DNA of 54,757 bases from Priapulus caudatus (GCF_000485595.1 NW_014577482.1:11042-65798); one strand, 5' to 3'; shown: positions 9,263 to 21,900, counted from the first letter of the stretch. Notes: generated by a model from the sequence alone, not told the origin. Numbers and translations are program-made.

Positions 9263-10361
9263 TTAAGCTCTACCGTAAAGCAATGCATAATGATTGTGCA
9301 TAGGCTCGCGGTACTATTATACCATACTTGCACTGTAAGATTTCCTTACAATGTTACCCTCCTTACTCAAAGAACAAATTACAAGCCGTTGACAAATAGT
9401 AATCGGAACTTGACGATTCTTCCGACATTGATTCACCGAGTTGCCTTTTCCTGTGATGTTCCCTAGTGTAACATGTTTAAGTAGTGGCTAATTCACTTAC
9501 ATAGGTTGTGAAGCCCTGTCTGAGAACTAATAGTAATAGGGTAAAACCTTGCTCGACACCTGCACGCGGCGACATGTTTTCAGTCGAGGTGCTTTGCGAC
9601 GCCTACTTCGGTTAGAACTGTTAGCGGGTGCAAGACGAAGCAACAAATGCAGGCTTACCCATCCAACAAAAGTACGTTGCTTGCACTAAGGACTAGGAGC
9701 TATAGCTTGGTGTACAGCAAAGCCACTCTGCAATGCGAAATGAAAGCAAGACGAGAAAATGTGTACGCACCACGGTAACACTTGTATAAAGCTTCCTCGA
9801 CCCCCAAAAATTCAAAAATACAAGGGTAGCGAGTAAATATCTCGTTGCATGGATAATTAGTTTTAAATAAAGGTAGAAGACTTATTGGTTAACAGCACCG
9901 CTGGACATACACTATGTGTGGAGGTTTAACTCCACTACCATGACCAAACGGTAGAACACCTATTTATTTACACAACAAAATATTATCAACATTGCATTTT
10001 ATGCAATTGAATTATATTAACTACCTATACTCGTCTTCTTATTATCCACACACTTGCTTAACATGCGTGTAGGATTGGACATCGCAACATATATGTCAGG
10101 ACATTTATTCACTATAATGTGCCAAGCAGCTTGAAATTAATTTATTACCATGAACACATTGTACAAACATATTGTATAACTAGAAACGAGCAGTTGTCGC
10201 CAACTACATGTATCCCCCGTGATCTAGTATGAATGGAATATCTCTGTAAGGACGTAGAAGGCAGGTAAAGTTAAATAAGTGACAAAAACAAAGGTTTGTT
10301 AGACAACTGGTCTGCCTCAGATGTGCAAGTATATGGAATCTGGTTACCCTAGGAGGCCGAA

Positions 10362-10386
10362 NNNNNNNNNNNNNNNNNNNNNNNNN
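10362..10386. other. Assembly gap (25 N)
   Basis: Twenty-five N, a placeholder length rather than a measured gap. The sequence to the left is repeat copy B; to the right a different contig begins. Confidence 0.99.
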
Positions 10387-11014
10387 CAGTTTCAGTTTTT
10401 TTTACCGTTAACAACCAATCAATCCAAACATTCTGATTCAATTTTTCTTTGCGTATTGACGATCGCGTGCATGCATACGAGGTTTTAATGACTTAATGGT
10501 GATTACGACTTGATAGTTATTCAACACCAACACAACATACACAACCAGTCGTCTGTGATCATTCACATCGTTGCTCTACCGCTGCGAATTCGTGTGCGAT
10601 GACTGACGTTATTAACTGCGATCGCGAATTCTTCGAGAAATTCAATTGCCGGCAGCGATAAATCACACGGCGCCATGTTACGGAAAAACTTCGCAGCCGA
10701 TCAGCGAAGAGACAGACGTTACTAACGATGCCCGCGTGACGTCAGGAGGTGGGTACTGTATACGCCATGTTTTTCGCGTACAGATATTTTCGCGAATTCA
10801 GACTTGACGGACAATTTCGCGGTCGGTGAATTATGAATTATTCGATATTATTCGGTGGGAATTATTCGCGTGTTGTTATTTTCGCGGTCAGGGACGCGTT
10901 CACGAAATTCGAGAAAATTAAACCACCGCGAAATATACAGCTTATACGGTATTCGATTTATGTCTCGTATTGACGACAGTACGTTGTCTGGTCTTTGTTA
11001 GCTGGGCCCCCGTT

Positions 11015-11067
11015 AGCTCTAGAACTATAGCCCTTGTGGCCGAGCGAAGGGCTACAGTTCTAGAACT
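11015..11067. repeat. Hairpin with 21-bp arms
   Basis: Arms at 11015-11035 and 11047-11067 pair with two mismatches around an 11-nt loop. The core is TCTAGAACT. A GGCCCCCGT motif lies on each side as a direct repeat. The structure recurs in the second copy near 14470-14525. Confidence 0.65.
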
Positions 11068-11613
11068 AGGCCCCCGTGTGTTTGTTGTCTATTGGCTTGA
11101 TGTTAGGTGTTTACGCACGTTGTCTGCTTGCATAATCGCGCATGATGCTAGGGTCTAGATGTATTAATCATTTATCATCACCGATCTATTCATGCAACCC
11201 TGTTAATATTACATTCACACGCAATTAATGTTTCGATTCGATCCAGCTTGTCCTGGTCGCTTGCCAAGGAGGCGGTTGCTCATGCTACGCGGGTTCATTG
11301 CAATTCTAGCAATGCATTTAGGGTTGTATGGAGGTCACAGCTTTGTGTGACCGCAGCTCTTTCAATGTTCGTTACTGTCGCTGCTGCGTCGATATAAGAT
11401 GGATTATATATAATCAGGAATACATGACCAGAGAGTCTTCATCTCCTTCTGTAACCAGGAGCACATAAGTCCCGGGTTTTATGTGCTTTTGAGATATAAA
11501 ACATGACAATATTATGTTCCATAGAATATCATGTCGTTTAGTGATGTTTTTGCACGTATACATATAATAAGTATATTATATAAACCGAATGAATGTGTTT
11601 CGCATGTACTTAC

Positions 11614-12030
11614 TGACTATGATGAGAAAGGTCCGGTTCTTGGCATCCACCTCTTTCATGTCTTCACCGGTATCGCCCGTCACTCTCCCGGCGTCTTTCG
11701 CCACCGACGCCGTGACGTTAGTTTCCTTGCTGTCGCTACTATTTCGCTGATTCGCCGCCTCGCCGCTAGAGGGCGCAGTCCGAGAAGTCACGCGTCCCCG
11801 CATGCTGCCACCAGGTGGCGCCCTCTCGCTCGCTTTACTCGTCGGAACCTCGCCGCTCGCGTTGCACAGACTCGTCGCCAGGGCGCGCCGCCGCGGCTCG
11901 CTGCTGCTGTTGCGAGCGGCATCGTCGCCGTGAGATCGCGCTGCCGTAGCGGCGGAGTTGACGGACGATGCTCGCAGCATTTGATCATGAGTCTGGTCAC
12001 GTAACACCTCTGCCTTAAAGAGAATCGCAG
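11614..12030 (-). CDS. Stem exon of carbohydrate sulfotransferase-like gene, copy 1
   Basis: An open 417-base exon lies between a strong acceptor (pyrimidine tract then CGCAG, just above 12030) and a consensus donor GTAAGT at 11608-11613. It encodes a hydrophilic, Ser/Ala/Arg-rich segment with several N-x-S/T sites (NSS, NAS, NVT, NRT), typical of the lumenal stem of Golgi enzymes. It ends NRTFLIIV plus one base. Adding the first two bases of the exon at 12955 gives Ser and the motif SYHRSGSS, so the two exons belong together. However, on the minus strand this copy lies after the catalytic exon, the wrong order. The copy at 15079-15505 is in the right place; this one is a duplicate. Confidence 0.65.
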
Positions 12031-12275
12031 CTGCGAACGGAAGAAGATAAATTGGCATTGATATTGACATTGATATTGACATTGAAATTCACGTCGATGT
12101 TGAAATCGCATATCGATATAAATTAGAAGTAGATAATAGGAAACTACCCCCTCTCGACCCTATTATCTACTCCTGATATCAATGTTGATATTGCATTAGC
12201 GTGAGCATTTTCATAAGATAATCGCGTTGACAACAGCAACAGTAGGTAGATGAACGCATGCATGTGCAAATCTAT

Positions 12276-12955
12276 GTCCGTGACAAAGTCCTCGTAGCGC
12301 AGCACGAGCAGGCGGTCGGCGGGTACGCCGGCGTCGCGCGCAGTCGCCCAGTTCGTCTGCATGTCGTCGCAGACGGCGCGTATCTTTGACGCGACGACCG
12401 GCTTGATGCCGATTTTGCGTCGCGACGCGATGACGGCGCGCGGGTCACGCACGAGGTAGACGACGCGCACGTCGGCGCCGCTCTTGAGCAGCGGCAGCAG
12501 GTCGGCCACGTGCAGCCGCACCGTCTTGACGACGTGGTGGCGGTGCGTGCGGCAGATGGCGTCGAGGCGCGGCGCGGCGGCCGCGGCAATGGTCAGGTTG
12601 CAGCCGAGCGCGCGGTCGAAGTCGACGCGCGAGTCACAGCCGGCGGCACGCGCAATCGCGCGGCTTCGGCTCAGGTACTGCGGCCAATTCGGCCAGCGGC
12701 GGTGGTCGCGGCTGAAGGCGGCGATGCGGCTCCAGTCGCACGCGTGCATGTCGGCGAGCAGGCGCGTCGCGTTGGCGATGACGTTGGAGGCGATCGTGGC
12801 GCCGTGGGCGATGGTGCAGCGCTTGCGCGCGAGCCACGGGTCGAAGTCGTGCGCGCGGAATTCGGGAAAGATGACCATCGGCTCGAAGAAGTACATGACA
12901 TCCGGGTGGTTGTTGAATATCTCACCGACTAGCGAAGAGCCGCTGCGGTGGTAAC
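12276..12955 (-). CDS. Catalytic exon of a Gal/GlcNAc/GalNAc 6-O-sulfotransferase-like (CHST family) enzyme
   Basis: The product would transfer sulfate from PAPS to sugar chains in the Golgi. The exon opens after the acceptor CGCGCAG at 12956. It first gives the 5'-phosphosulfate-binding loop YHRSGSSLVGEIFNNHPDV, then YFFEPM. Further on is the 3'-phosphate-binding motif YLVRDPRAVIASRR, then RYEDFVTD. These motifs and their order fit the CHST1/3-type family. About 100 C-terminal residues are missing. At 12276 the sequence passes without a splice donor into the duplicated segment, so the exon is probably cut by a rearrangement or misassembly. It is very GC-rich, unlike its surroundings, and therefore has several open antisense frames that I regard as shadows. 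Confidence 0.85.
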
Positions 12956-12962
12956 CTGCGCG

Positions 12963-13178
12963 TGAGAGAGAATACGTTAATAAAGAAAGAGCGAGAGAGA
13001 GAGAGCGAGAAAGAGAGCGCGAAAGACAGAGAGAGAGAAAGAGAGGGGGAGAGAGAAAGAGAAGGGAGAGAGAGAAAGAGAGGGGAAAAGAGAGAGCGAG
13101 AGACAGAGAGAGAAAGAGGGGGAGAGAGAGAGCGAGAGAGAGAAAGAGAGGGGAGGGAGAGAGAGAGATTTCGTTATT

Positions 13179-13205
<27 letters not shown>
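12963..13205. repeat. GA-rich microsatellite
   Basis: Imperfect (GA)n with GGGA and AAAG interruptions in the proposed intron before the catalytic exon. Open frames here (Arg/Glu or Ser/Leu runs) are artefacts of the repeat. Confidence 0.95.
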
Positions 13206-13210
<5 letters not shown>

Positions 13211-13888
13211 GTGAAGTTCGCCTTCCGTCAACGATAACTCAGGAACTGCTCGGCCCACAAGTTTGAAATTGGGTATAGTGTTTACTGCGCTATGCTCCCA
13301 TATTAAACGTCGCTATATTGAAGTACGCCGCAGTCGACGTACTTTCGAGCCACGGCAATTTTTTGGCAAAAATGGAATTGCCATTAGTTAGTTCAGGTTC
13401 AACGGATTTTGCCATTTTGGTATGGTGAATGAATAAGGGCTAGGGCGTTTTAATATTTAAAAAAATAATTATGCAAATTAGGTAGGGTTTGGCAAATTAT
13501 ATAGCATATTATATAGATACAAACAGTCTGTGGTTTCAACACTCGTCTGGTTCGTTTTACAAGATTTCATTGACAATATCTTTAAATGCAAAATTGGTAT
13601 TTCCTCTCCACCCTGCCGATAAAACGTCTATATTAGAGTAAAGATTTACAAAAATGTCGGAACGCAGGATAACCTATTTATTTTTCAAACGCCATGGCTA
13701 ACAAGCGGGTATAGCGGCCATCTACGGTCACAAATCTGTGATTCATTTTGGTTTTAAATTATTATTGCGATATACAGATGGCAATCGTTTCTATAAGTGT
13801 ACGTCGATGGTTCTCAATTAAAACTGACTGCTTCTTACTCACTCATTTGTGTCCTTTTTTGTGGTGAGCTACAGTGTCATTGACACTC
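13206..13888. other. Intron-like sequence, nothing recognised
   Basis: AT-rich single-copy-looking DNA between the catalytic exon and the second copy of the duplication. No exon, RNA or transposon end is recognised. Confidence 0.5.
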
Positions 13889-15746
13889 ATTTTTTGCGTA
13901 TTGGACGATCGCGTGCATGCATACGAGGTTTAATGACTTAATGGTGATTTACGACTTGATAGTTATTCAACACCAAACACAACATACACAACCAGTCGTC
14001 TGTGATCATTCACATCGTTGCTCTACCGCTGGCGAATTCGTGTGCGATGACTGACGTTATTCAGATAACTGGCGATCGCGAATTCTTCGAGAAATTCAAT
14101 TGCCGGCAGCGCGATAATCACAAACGGCGCCATGTTACGGAAAAACTCCGCAGCCGATCAGCAAGAGAGCAGACGTTACTAACGATGCCGCGTGACGTCA
14201 GGAGTGGGTACTGTATAGCGCATGTTTTTCGCGGTCGCAGATATTTTCGCGAATTAGACTTGACGGACAATTTCGCGGTCGGTGAATTATGAATTATTCG
14301 ATATTATTCGTGGGAATTATTCGCGTGTTGTTATTTTCGGCGGTTCAGGACGCGTTTCACGAAATTCGAGAAAATTAACACCACCGCGAAATATTACAGC
14401 TTATACGGTATTCGATTTATGTCTCGTATGACGACAGTACGTTGTCTGTCTTTGTTAGCTGGGCCCCGTTAGCTCTAGAACTATGCGCGCTTGTGGCCGA
14501 GCGAAGGGCTACAGTTCTAGAGCTAGGCCCCCGTGTGTTTGTTGTTTATTGGCTTGATGTTAGGTGTTTTACGGCAGCACGTTGTCTGCTTGCATAATCG
14601 CGCATGATGCTAGGGTCTAGATGTATTAATCATTTATCATCACCGATCTATTCATGCACCTGTTAATATTACATTCAACGCAATTAAGTGTTCGATTCGA
14701 TCCAGCTTGTCCTGGTCGCTTGCCAAGGAGGCGTTGCTCATGCTACGCGGGTTGCATTGCAATTCTAGCATGGGCATTTAGGGTTGTATGGAGGTCAAGC
14801 ACTTTGTGTGACGCCAGCTCTTTCAATGTTCGTTTACTGTCGCTGCTGCGTCGATATAAGATGGATTATATATTAATCAGGAATACATGACCAGAGAGTC
14901 TTCATCTCCTTCTGTAACCAGGAGCACATAAGTCCCGGTTTTATGTGCTTTGAGATATAGAAACATGACATATATTAGTTCCATAGAATATCATGTCGTT
15001 TAGTGATGTTTTTGGCACGTATACATATAATATAGTATATTATATGAAACCGAATGAATGTGTTTCGCATGTACTTACTGACTATGTGAGAAAGGTCCGG
15101 TTCTTGGCATCCACCTCTTTTCATGTCTTCACCGGTATCGCCCGTCACTCTCCCGGCGTCTTTCGCCACCGACAGCGCGGTGACGTTAGTTTCCTTGCTG
15201 CTCGCTAACTATTTCGCTGATTCGCGCCTCGCCGCTAGAGCGGCGCAGTCCGAGAAGTCACGCGTCCGCCGCATGCTGCCAGCAGGCTGGCGCCCCTCGC
15301 TCGTTACTCGTCGAAACCTCGCCGCTCGCGTTGCACGAGACTCGTCGCCAGGGCGCCGCGCCGCGGCTCGCTGCTGCCTGTTGCGAGCGGCATCGTCCGC
15401 CGTGAGATCGCGCTGCCGTAGCGGCGGAGGTTGACCCGGACGATGCTCGCAGCATTTGATCATGAGTCTGGTCACGTAACACCTTGCCTTAAAGACGAAT
15501 CGCAGCTGCGAACGGAAGAAGATAAATTGGCATTGATTTGAATTGATATTGACATTGAAATTTCACGTCGATGTTGAAATCGCATATCGATATAAATTAG
15601 AAGTAGATAATAGAAATACCCCCTCGTCGACCCTATTATCTAGCTCCTGATATCATGTTGATATTGCATTAGCGTGAGCATTTTCATAAGATAATCGCGT
15701 TGACAACAGTAACAGTAGTGGGTAGATGAACGCGTGCATGTGCAAA

Positions 15747-15748
<2 letters not shown>
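13889..15748. repeat. Segmental duplication, copy 2
   Basis: Second copy of 10444-12275, in the same orientation. Aligning by eye, most differences are one-base gains or losses, for example GACGATCG versus GGACGATCG and GGTTTTAATG versus GGTTTAATG. After 15748 the copy continues into a TG microsatellite, whereas copy 1 continues into the catalytic exon. The 55 or so bases before each copy do not match. Confidence 0.93.
15079..15505 (-). CDS. Stem exon of sulfotransferase-like gene, copy 2 (correct order, frame broken by indels)
   Basis: Same exon as 11614-12030, with the same acceptor (CGCAG) and donor (GTAAGT at 15073-15078). On the minus strand it precedes the catalytic exon at 12955, as the spliced gene requires, with an intron of about 2.1 kb. 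Several single-base indels break its frame relative to copy 1. Because the surrounding contig shows the same kind of indel in non-coding repeats, these are more likely sequencing errors than mutations. The join to the membrane-anchor exon at 23554 is out of phase as written, so either another small exon lies between or an indel is involved. Confidence 0.6.
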
Positions 15749-15821
<73 letters not shown>

Positions 15822-15850
15822 CGTGTGTGCGCGCGTGCGTGTGTGTGTAT
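15749..15850. repeat. TG microsatellite
   Basis: A long (TG)n run with a few GCGTGC interruptions, in the intron upstream (minus strand) of the stem exon. Confidence 0.97.
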
Positions 15851-15903
15851 TCATAGGTGGCGGGTAAATTCATGTGTCAATGATGTCTTTGTCTTTGAGT
15901 AGG

Positions 15904-16716
15904 TGTAACCCAGTATCGGTCCGAGCTGAACGCGCCGTTACATAACGGACCGACACCGGGCAGTGCCAGCCGTTCGAGGGTGGTACGAGATACACTAACC
16001 TAGTTCGCAGTAGAACAACAGAGGCAGGACGAGAGACAAAGGGAGAGGACAGGTACGCCGCATCGACCGGGAGGAAAGCCAGGGTCACACACGCGGCGTA
16101 GAGAATATAATAAGCTAGGGTAACAGAGAGGGGACAGCGAGTGCAGGAGAGACGTGCGACGGTCGAGCCGAACCAACAACCAGTCTATGGCATATACGTA
16201 AAATAGGTTTCCTTTCTATGTTAGTTACTTACACAGTACGGTTACTTATTCGAGTAAACGTTATCGTTGTTGCGGTTATAATCAGAGTGAACATTCTCAG
16301 TCGTTAGAATCAGGATTAGAGTAAACGTTATCGGTCGTTAGATTATGATCAGCGTAGACATTATGGGTTGTTTAGATCATGATTAGAGTAAACGTTATAG
16401 ATGGTTCGCTGCATTAGCATTAGTGGAAAACGGTATAGATGGTGTGGAGCATTGTTAGGGGGACGTTATCGAGTTCGGACGGAGCGTCCCCGCGAGGACG
16501 TCGCATGGTTTTATGAACGGTGTACGGTGATGGGTGGATTTGGTTTAATAATACTCGTATGCGTGCGTATCCTAATACAATTACGGTGTTGCGTTGCCGT
16601 AATCACGAGTTTGTATCTTATATCCGCGAGTTGGGTTATTTCCTTCACAAGGTACTAGAACATACATACGATCACGCCCGCGTCGCGCGGGCTTCATTAA
16701 AGAAGCACGCGTGACA
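15904..16716 (+). mobile_element. 5' LTR
   Basis: 813 bases, TGTAACCC...GTGACA. It contains repeated GAGTAAACGTTAT-type motifs (about 16250-16400), which recur in the 3' LTR. It differs from the 3' LTR mostly by single-base indels. Confidence 0.9.
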
Positions 16717-16858
16717 TAAATGATGCCGCGGTAACCAGGATTAAATTTCAGTCACGTGATCCGTAGCGCTAACGCATGAGTGATCTATCGGCGATTGTTT
16801 TTCAGCAGTTAATGCACATTCCGTTTACGGTAAACGGCAGCGACTAAGGATACAAGCT

Positions 16859-18902
16859 TCAAAATCGATTTCTTAAAGCCATCCCTCGAGTTTCTGCGGC
16901 ATATAATCACGAACGAAGGTATGCCCCCTAACGATAAAAAAGTGGAGGCAATCAAAAAGCTCAAATCCCGTCCACAGTGAAAGACATCAGACAATTCCTC
17001 GGTATGTCAAACTTCTACCGAAAATTCATAAGAAGGTTACGCTAAGATCGCTGAACCATTGACCAAATTAACGGGGAAGTACGGTAAGTTTGAGTGGAGC
17101 CCGGAAGGCAGAGGGAGCGTTTAACGAGTTAAAAAAGGCGATTACAGACAGCCCCTTTAGCGTATCAGATCTCCAGAAGCCATATAAAACTGTATACGGA
17201 CGCGTCGCAGACAGCGATCGGGGCAGTGTTGACACAGGACGACGATGACGGAAACGAAAGGGTAATTCAGTTTATCAGTCACGCATTCAGCAAAAGCAGC
17301 TAGGGTGGCCGACAATTGAGAAGGAGGCCTACGCCCATCGTGTTTGGCGTTAGACGACTACGAATGTAGCGCTATACGGAGCACAGTTTTCCGTATTTAC
17401 CGTCAATAACCTTTAAAGTTCCTCTTCGAGTCGAAGAGCGTTAAGAACGCGCGTATTCAGAGATGGGCAATTACGCTGTCAGAGTTAACGCGGAATTCTG
17501 TTACCCGCTGGGAGACTGAACGTGCCCGCGGACGCTTTGTCGAGGTTGCCAGTACAAGACACGTCGCAACCATCGTCGTCAGCAGAAGCAGTGGCCAGAG
17601 AGATAAATTTAGCGACATTAACCGGAGATGAAGCTATGTCAGGGGCGGATCGCGAGGGCGACCAGGGGCGGCACCGTCCAATAACAAAGAGAGGCAAACG
17701 CGCGTGGGAGCCCGCGGAGAATGTGAGTACCAAGCAATAGCGAGGAGTTCAAGCAATGCAGAGAGAGGATACACAGTTAGGGGAAATAATAGGGTTGCTA
17801 GAACGGATAAAATACCATTAGAAAGCCGCAAGCTAGTGCAGAAGTTCGCTATGGCAGACGAATTTCTATATCGAGTTAACCCACCTAGCGGCGAAGAAAG
17901 GAGCAAGATGCAGTTAGTCATACCGCGGAGATTAGTGCCAGGGCTCCTGTATTTAATGCACGACCACGTCTTCCGCTCACCTAGGCTTTGATAAACACTA
18001 ACAAAAATCAGCCTAAGATATCATTGGGACAGGATGTTCACGGACATACAGGAGTACGTGCGTACGTGCGTAACGTGCAACTCTAGAAAGTTACATCGCG
18101 TCAGGGGCCCATTAGGCGCCAGCGCCATTACAAAACGCACCAGGCGAGACGGTTAGCTTAGATATTCTAGGACCGCTGCCTGTAACACGAAACGGAAACA
18201 AATATTTGTTAACTTTCACGACTTAATATAGTTCGTGGCCTGAGGCATACCGTCGTTAAAAAGTAAGACAGCGAAGCAGTGGCCAAGTGATAATCAATCG
18301 AGTTCATACCCACAGACACGGGCACCAAGGCTTTCCTCTCAGATAACGGTAAGAGAATTTCGTAACGAGATCATGAGAGGCTGACGAAAACATTTTAAAA
18401 TTCCCGATATCTTAATTACCGCATATCACCCCAGGGAAACGCGAGCTGTGAACGGTTCCATAGGAGTTAGCAGACATGATTAGCGGATACTTAGACCGAG
18501 AACAAAGAACGTGGGATGAGTCATAATCAGGTGCTATTCGCATATCGAAGCAGCGACACGAAACAAGTCAATTCACGCCGTATTTCCTCCATCAGCGGGA
18601 GAAAGGCAGTTCTGCCGCTGCAAGATTTCTTACAGCCCAGACGGGCGACACTACGCGGACGATCCAGTAACCATAGCAACAGAGCGACTACACCAAGCCA
18701 TATCAAAAGTACACCAAGCGCACAAAGGCAGCGAGAGAAAAAAATAAGAGAATTTACGACAGAAGGCCAGGCTTACAACAAATTCAGAGTCGGCGACCAG
18801 TATATTTCTACGAGCCGCGTACTTAATTCCGCGGCACGAACCAAGAATCGCAATGCCTTGGCAGGCACACTACCCGATGTGAGCGCTCTCCCACGAAGTT
18901 GA
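16859..18902 (+). pseudogene. Ty3/gypsy pol remnant (RT thumb, RNase H, integrase), frame shifts throughout
   Basis: Recognisable pieces in order: the RT thumb (NDKKVEAIKKLK, near 16930), a FYRKFI segment, RNase H with a DAS strand (near 17200) and a FISHAFSK-type strand, then RIQRWAI near 17455. The integrase zinc module follows, with MHDHVF (about 17957) and CVTCNSRK (about 18070). Core and C-terminal integrase pieces continue to about 18900, including RYHWDRMFTDIQ and YHPR. The frame changes every 50-200 bases. The shifts are mainly single-base, as in the rest of this contig, so how much decay is real cannot be judged. I have not attempted a repaired reading. Confidence 0.85.
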
Positions 18903-21900
18903 CGCTTCAGAATCTGCCAAGGTGGAATCGCGCAAAAATCCCAGAATCGCAACACATCGACAACATACGGCAGCACATTTCGCAGCGAACGCGAGGAGCA
19001 TCACCGAGCACAGCCCACGAACGAGAAAAGAAAGAGACATCGAACGAGATTCGATAGGCGGGCAAAGCATGCCACCAACCAGCGACGGCGACGGAGAGTG
19101 GTCGTCGACGATGAAACGCGCTGATCAAGCATACAACGGCGGGAGAGAGGAACAAACGCCGGAATACAGGTGGCGACGAAGAATCACGGGCGTCGCAGCA
19201 GCGATCACGAGCAGAAAGACTCGGTCAACGCGCACGTAGGAAGGGAGATGTCACGGGAGGCAGGGGCGTGTAGACAGGGCAAGCGAATCAAAGCTGGATA
19301 ACAACGGACCGCACCGGAGATGACACAGGAGGCTTGAAATCCAGGCGGGATCTTTCAGGGGCTTCTAGGAGAGAGAGGCCACGATCAGCGACAGGAGATG
19401 GTTCGGCACGAGACATACTCGGAAGAATCGGTTGACAAAAAGGAGGTGTACGGACGCCGAGGCGAAGACGGGAAGACAATGAACGACAAGACACGACACG
19501 ATTGTAAAACGGAATACGGATTGATCACGTCGACCCCATTACAGACGAAAACCAAAACGACAAATAACGAGACAGACGAACAATCGGCGACCGAAGCGAG
19601 AGACGCGACAAACGAAATATTAAGAAGGGAGTAGTTCAGAGTGTGAGAATGAACGAGTGCGCGTATGTACGCCCATACCACGCGAAGGGGTTTTCTCAAG
19701 GCGCGGACGCTCACCTGTGGGAGAGGCCGCGCACTCGGTTCAGCGCGCTGAAGCCTAGAAGGCGGGTAGAGGAGAAGACGAGAACAGCAGAAAAAGGGGA
19801 GGAGCGGGTGAAAATGAGATGTACAATATATGAACGAGAGAACATAGCGGATAGAGGCAAAAATAATGATAGAGGCGTGTTAGGCAATAGCAGGCGACGA
19901 GAGACATCGAGGCGTGTATTAAAGTAGAATAACATCGGTAGCGTCTGCGCACACTTGTTTTTACAGATACGTTGGAAATGCATGATGATAAGATCTAGCA
20001 GTCCCGCGCGCAACACAGAAGCCAACGGCATGTTCACTCCCAGGAATTATCATGAATCGCCGGAATATCCAAGCCGGCATCACTGAGAGCACATGGGCGT
20101 TAGGCTTTAGCGTCGAGTCTGACACAAATCAAGGCGCAGTATTCGAGAAAGTAAAGAGTACGCTCATCGCGACCGCGGATGACAAGTGAAGAGCGACGGA
20201 CACCCATTACGTGATGAACACACGACTGGAGAGATTTTTCACGACCCGCCCGACTGGCTACACTGCAATAGTAGCGCACTGTGCAAGAAGTATTCGAAGG
20301 AATTTGAACGATTGACAACAGACAATATACCAGCATACGCGCGCTGCGCAGCTTAAGCCGATCGGCAAACACTGGAACAAGAACAGGGGACAATAGCCGG
20401 CAATCAAACGACAGAAACGGGCACTCGATTCCCATGCACTGCGAGAGTGGTCATCAGTTATGTCGGAACGGCGCCGAAAAGAAGACGTACAAAAGCCGCT
20501 ACAGCAACAAGTGCCCGGACTTTACCGGAAGACCAGACACGGCCTGACCCAAAATTGTGAAGGAAACAACTAAACAGTGTTATAAAACTTCACAGGCCTA
20601 CAAACGAAAGCAAACACACAGGGAATACGAGGCTGGCAACGCCTACGGAACCAGATGGCCCCGCACAATAGGGCTATAGAAAGAAGGATGGACACACAAA
20701 CAACTCTGGTAATGACGGACCTACATACGAGTAATGGCATGTGATCGGAACATCAGCCATGAATTTATCGAACATCAATGGACGAAGCCAAGAAGCACGT
20801 TGACAGTGACTAACACAAACGATCAACGACTTACTGGTCATACCTCCCATCCACGGCTAGCTCCTCACACGCACGCCACTCTATACCAAGCCGCCCTCAA
20901 TCCACATCAAGGCAGTCAACATCCGCGCGCGCTTTGGAGACTTCCCACTCACACATCCACACAACTCTTCCAATTTACACGTCTTGAAGGTACAGCTTAT
21001 ACCAGATAACGACGGTTCCATATTCTATGCACTGCTGCCACCTGCAAGCAATTACAAGGAGATTTTCCGATATATCGCTTAATAACGCGGTGCCGATATT
21101 CTTACCAAGTCAACGGCGGCGGCGTACTACCACTGGGATAACGAATATATGGAAAGCTGTCAGGAGACACGAGGCAGACTACCTATTACTGACACAGCAC
21201 ACGCATGCCACAGCCGTTGTATCGAACAGAAGCTTGCCAGTGTGTCAGCTGCGCAGCACCGATCTACCAGACGGTACACACAAGAGGTCGTGTGAAATGA
21301 GCGTCATCAAAAGGACACGCGAAGCGACGGCCCCGTTTATGCAGGAAAAGCGGTTCGATTTCGGCAGAGCGACACCGACGGCGAGTTACGTAACACAGGG
21401 AATATGGATACTATCAACACATCGCCCGTTCGCACGTCACACATGACGTGTACGAGACAGGAGCGACAATAAGAACAACACAAACATAAAGGTTCGAACT
21501 ACAAACTGCTGCTAAACTCGAGTCAGATGCGCAGTATCTCGCGTATTTTCAAGGCTAGCCAACCTACTACCGACGAAGAGTCAGACACAGCGTTACATTC
21601 AATATACACACCGGACGAGCCAACCAAAAGACGTAACACTATCGGCGATATGCGGGCGAGATTGTTATACATATGAACAACACAAGGGACAAGACAGCTT
21701 CCAGCTTCCTACTACGGTAATAGGCTTCCGGAAAGCTGGGCAAACGGTCGTCAAACGACAAATAGACGTTACCGGTTCGAACACCTCGCGCAAGCGATAG
21801 ATAAACAAATCATAAAACCACTAACAATGAATCCGGAGGGACTCTCAAGTACGGCACGCAAGGATGAAGATATCAGACGTCACAGTATGTCGGCGTACTG

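Larger units (their letters stand above)
8596..10361. repeat. Large dispersed repeat, copy B
   Basis: This stretch matches copy C (43291-45014) along almost its whole length, with only scattered changes, and its end (10294-10361) matches the first bases of the window (copy A). It begins in both copies just after a GA-type microsatellite. It contains no long open frame. It carries the same small DNA transposon at the same place in copies B and C (9025-9262 and 43708-43945), so that insertion predates the spread of the repeat. Confidence 0.85.
10444..12275. repeat. Segmental duplication, copy 1 (holds stem exon)
   Basis: This 1.83-kb stretch is repeated in the same orientation at 13889-15748. 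The homology begins at TTTGCGTATT and ends at GTGCAAATC in both. Differences are dominated by single-base insertions or deletions, with far fewer substitutions. Copy 1 keeps an open stem exon (11614-12030), whereas copy 2 has it broken by indels. Part of the interval (about 10790-10945, TTTCGCGG motifs) resembles 24580-24690, so an older dispersed repeat lies inside. Confidence 0.93.

Noticed and set aside
11015-11030. GCTCTAGAACTA resembles a cloning-vector polylinker
   Set aside because: The match stops after about 12 bases, and the sequence is part of a hairpin present in both duplication copies, so vector contamination is unlikely.
12484-12954. Long open frames on the plus strand opposite the sulfotransferase exon
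   Set aside because: GC-rich exons keep antisense frames open; the minus frame alone shows PAPS-binding motifs.
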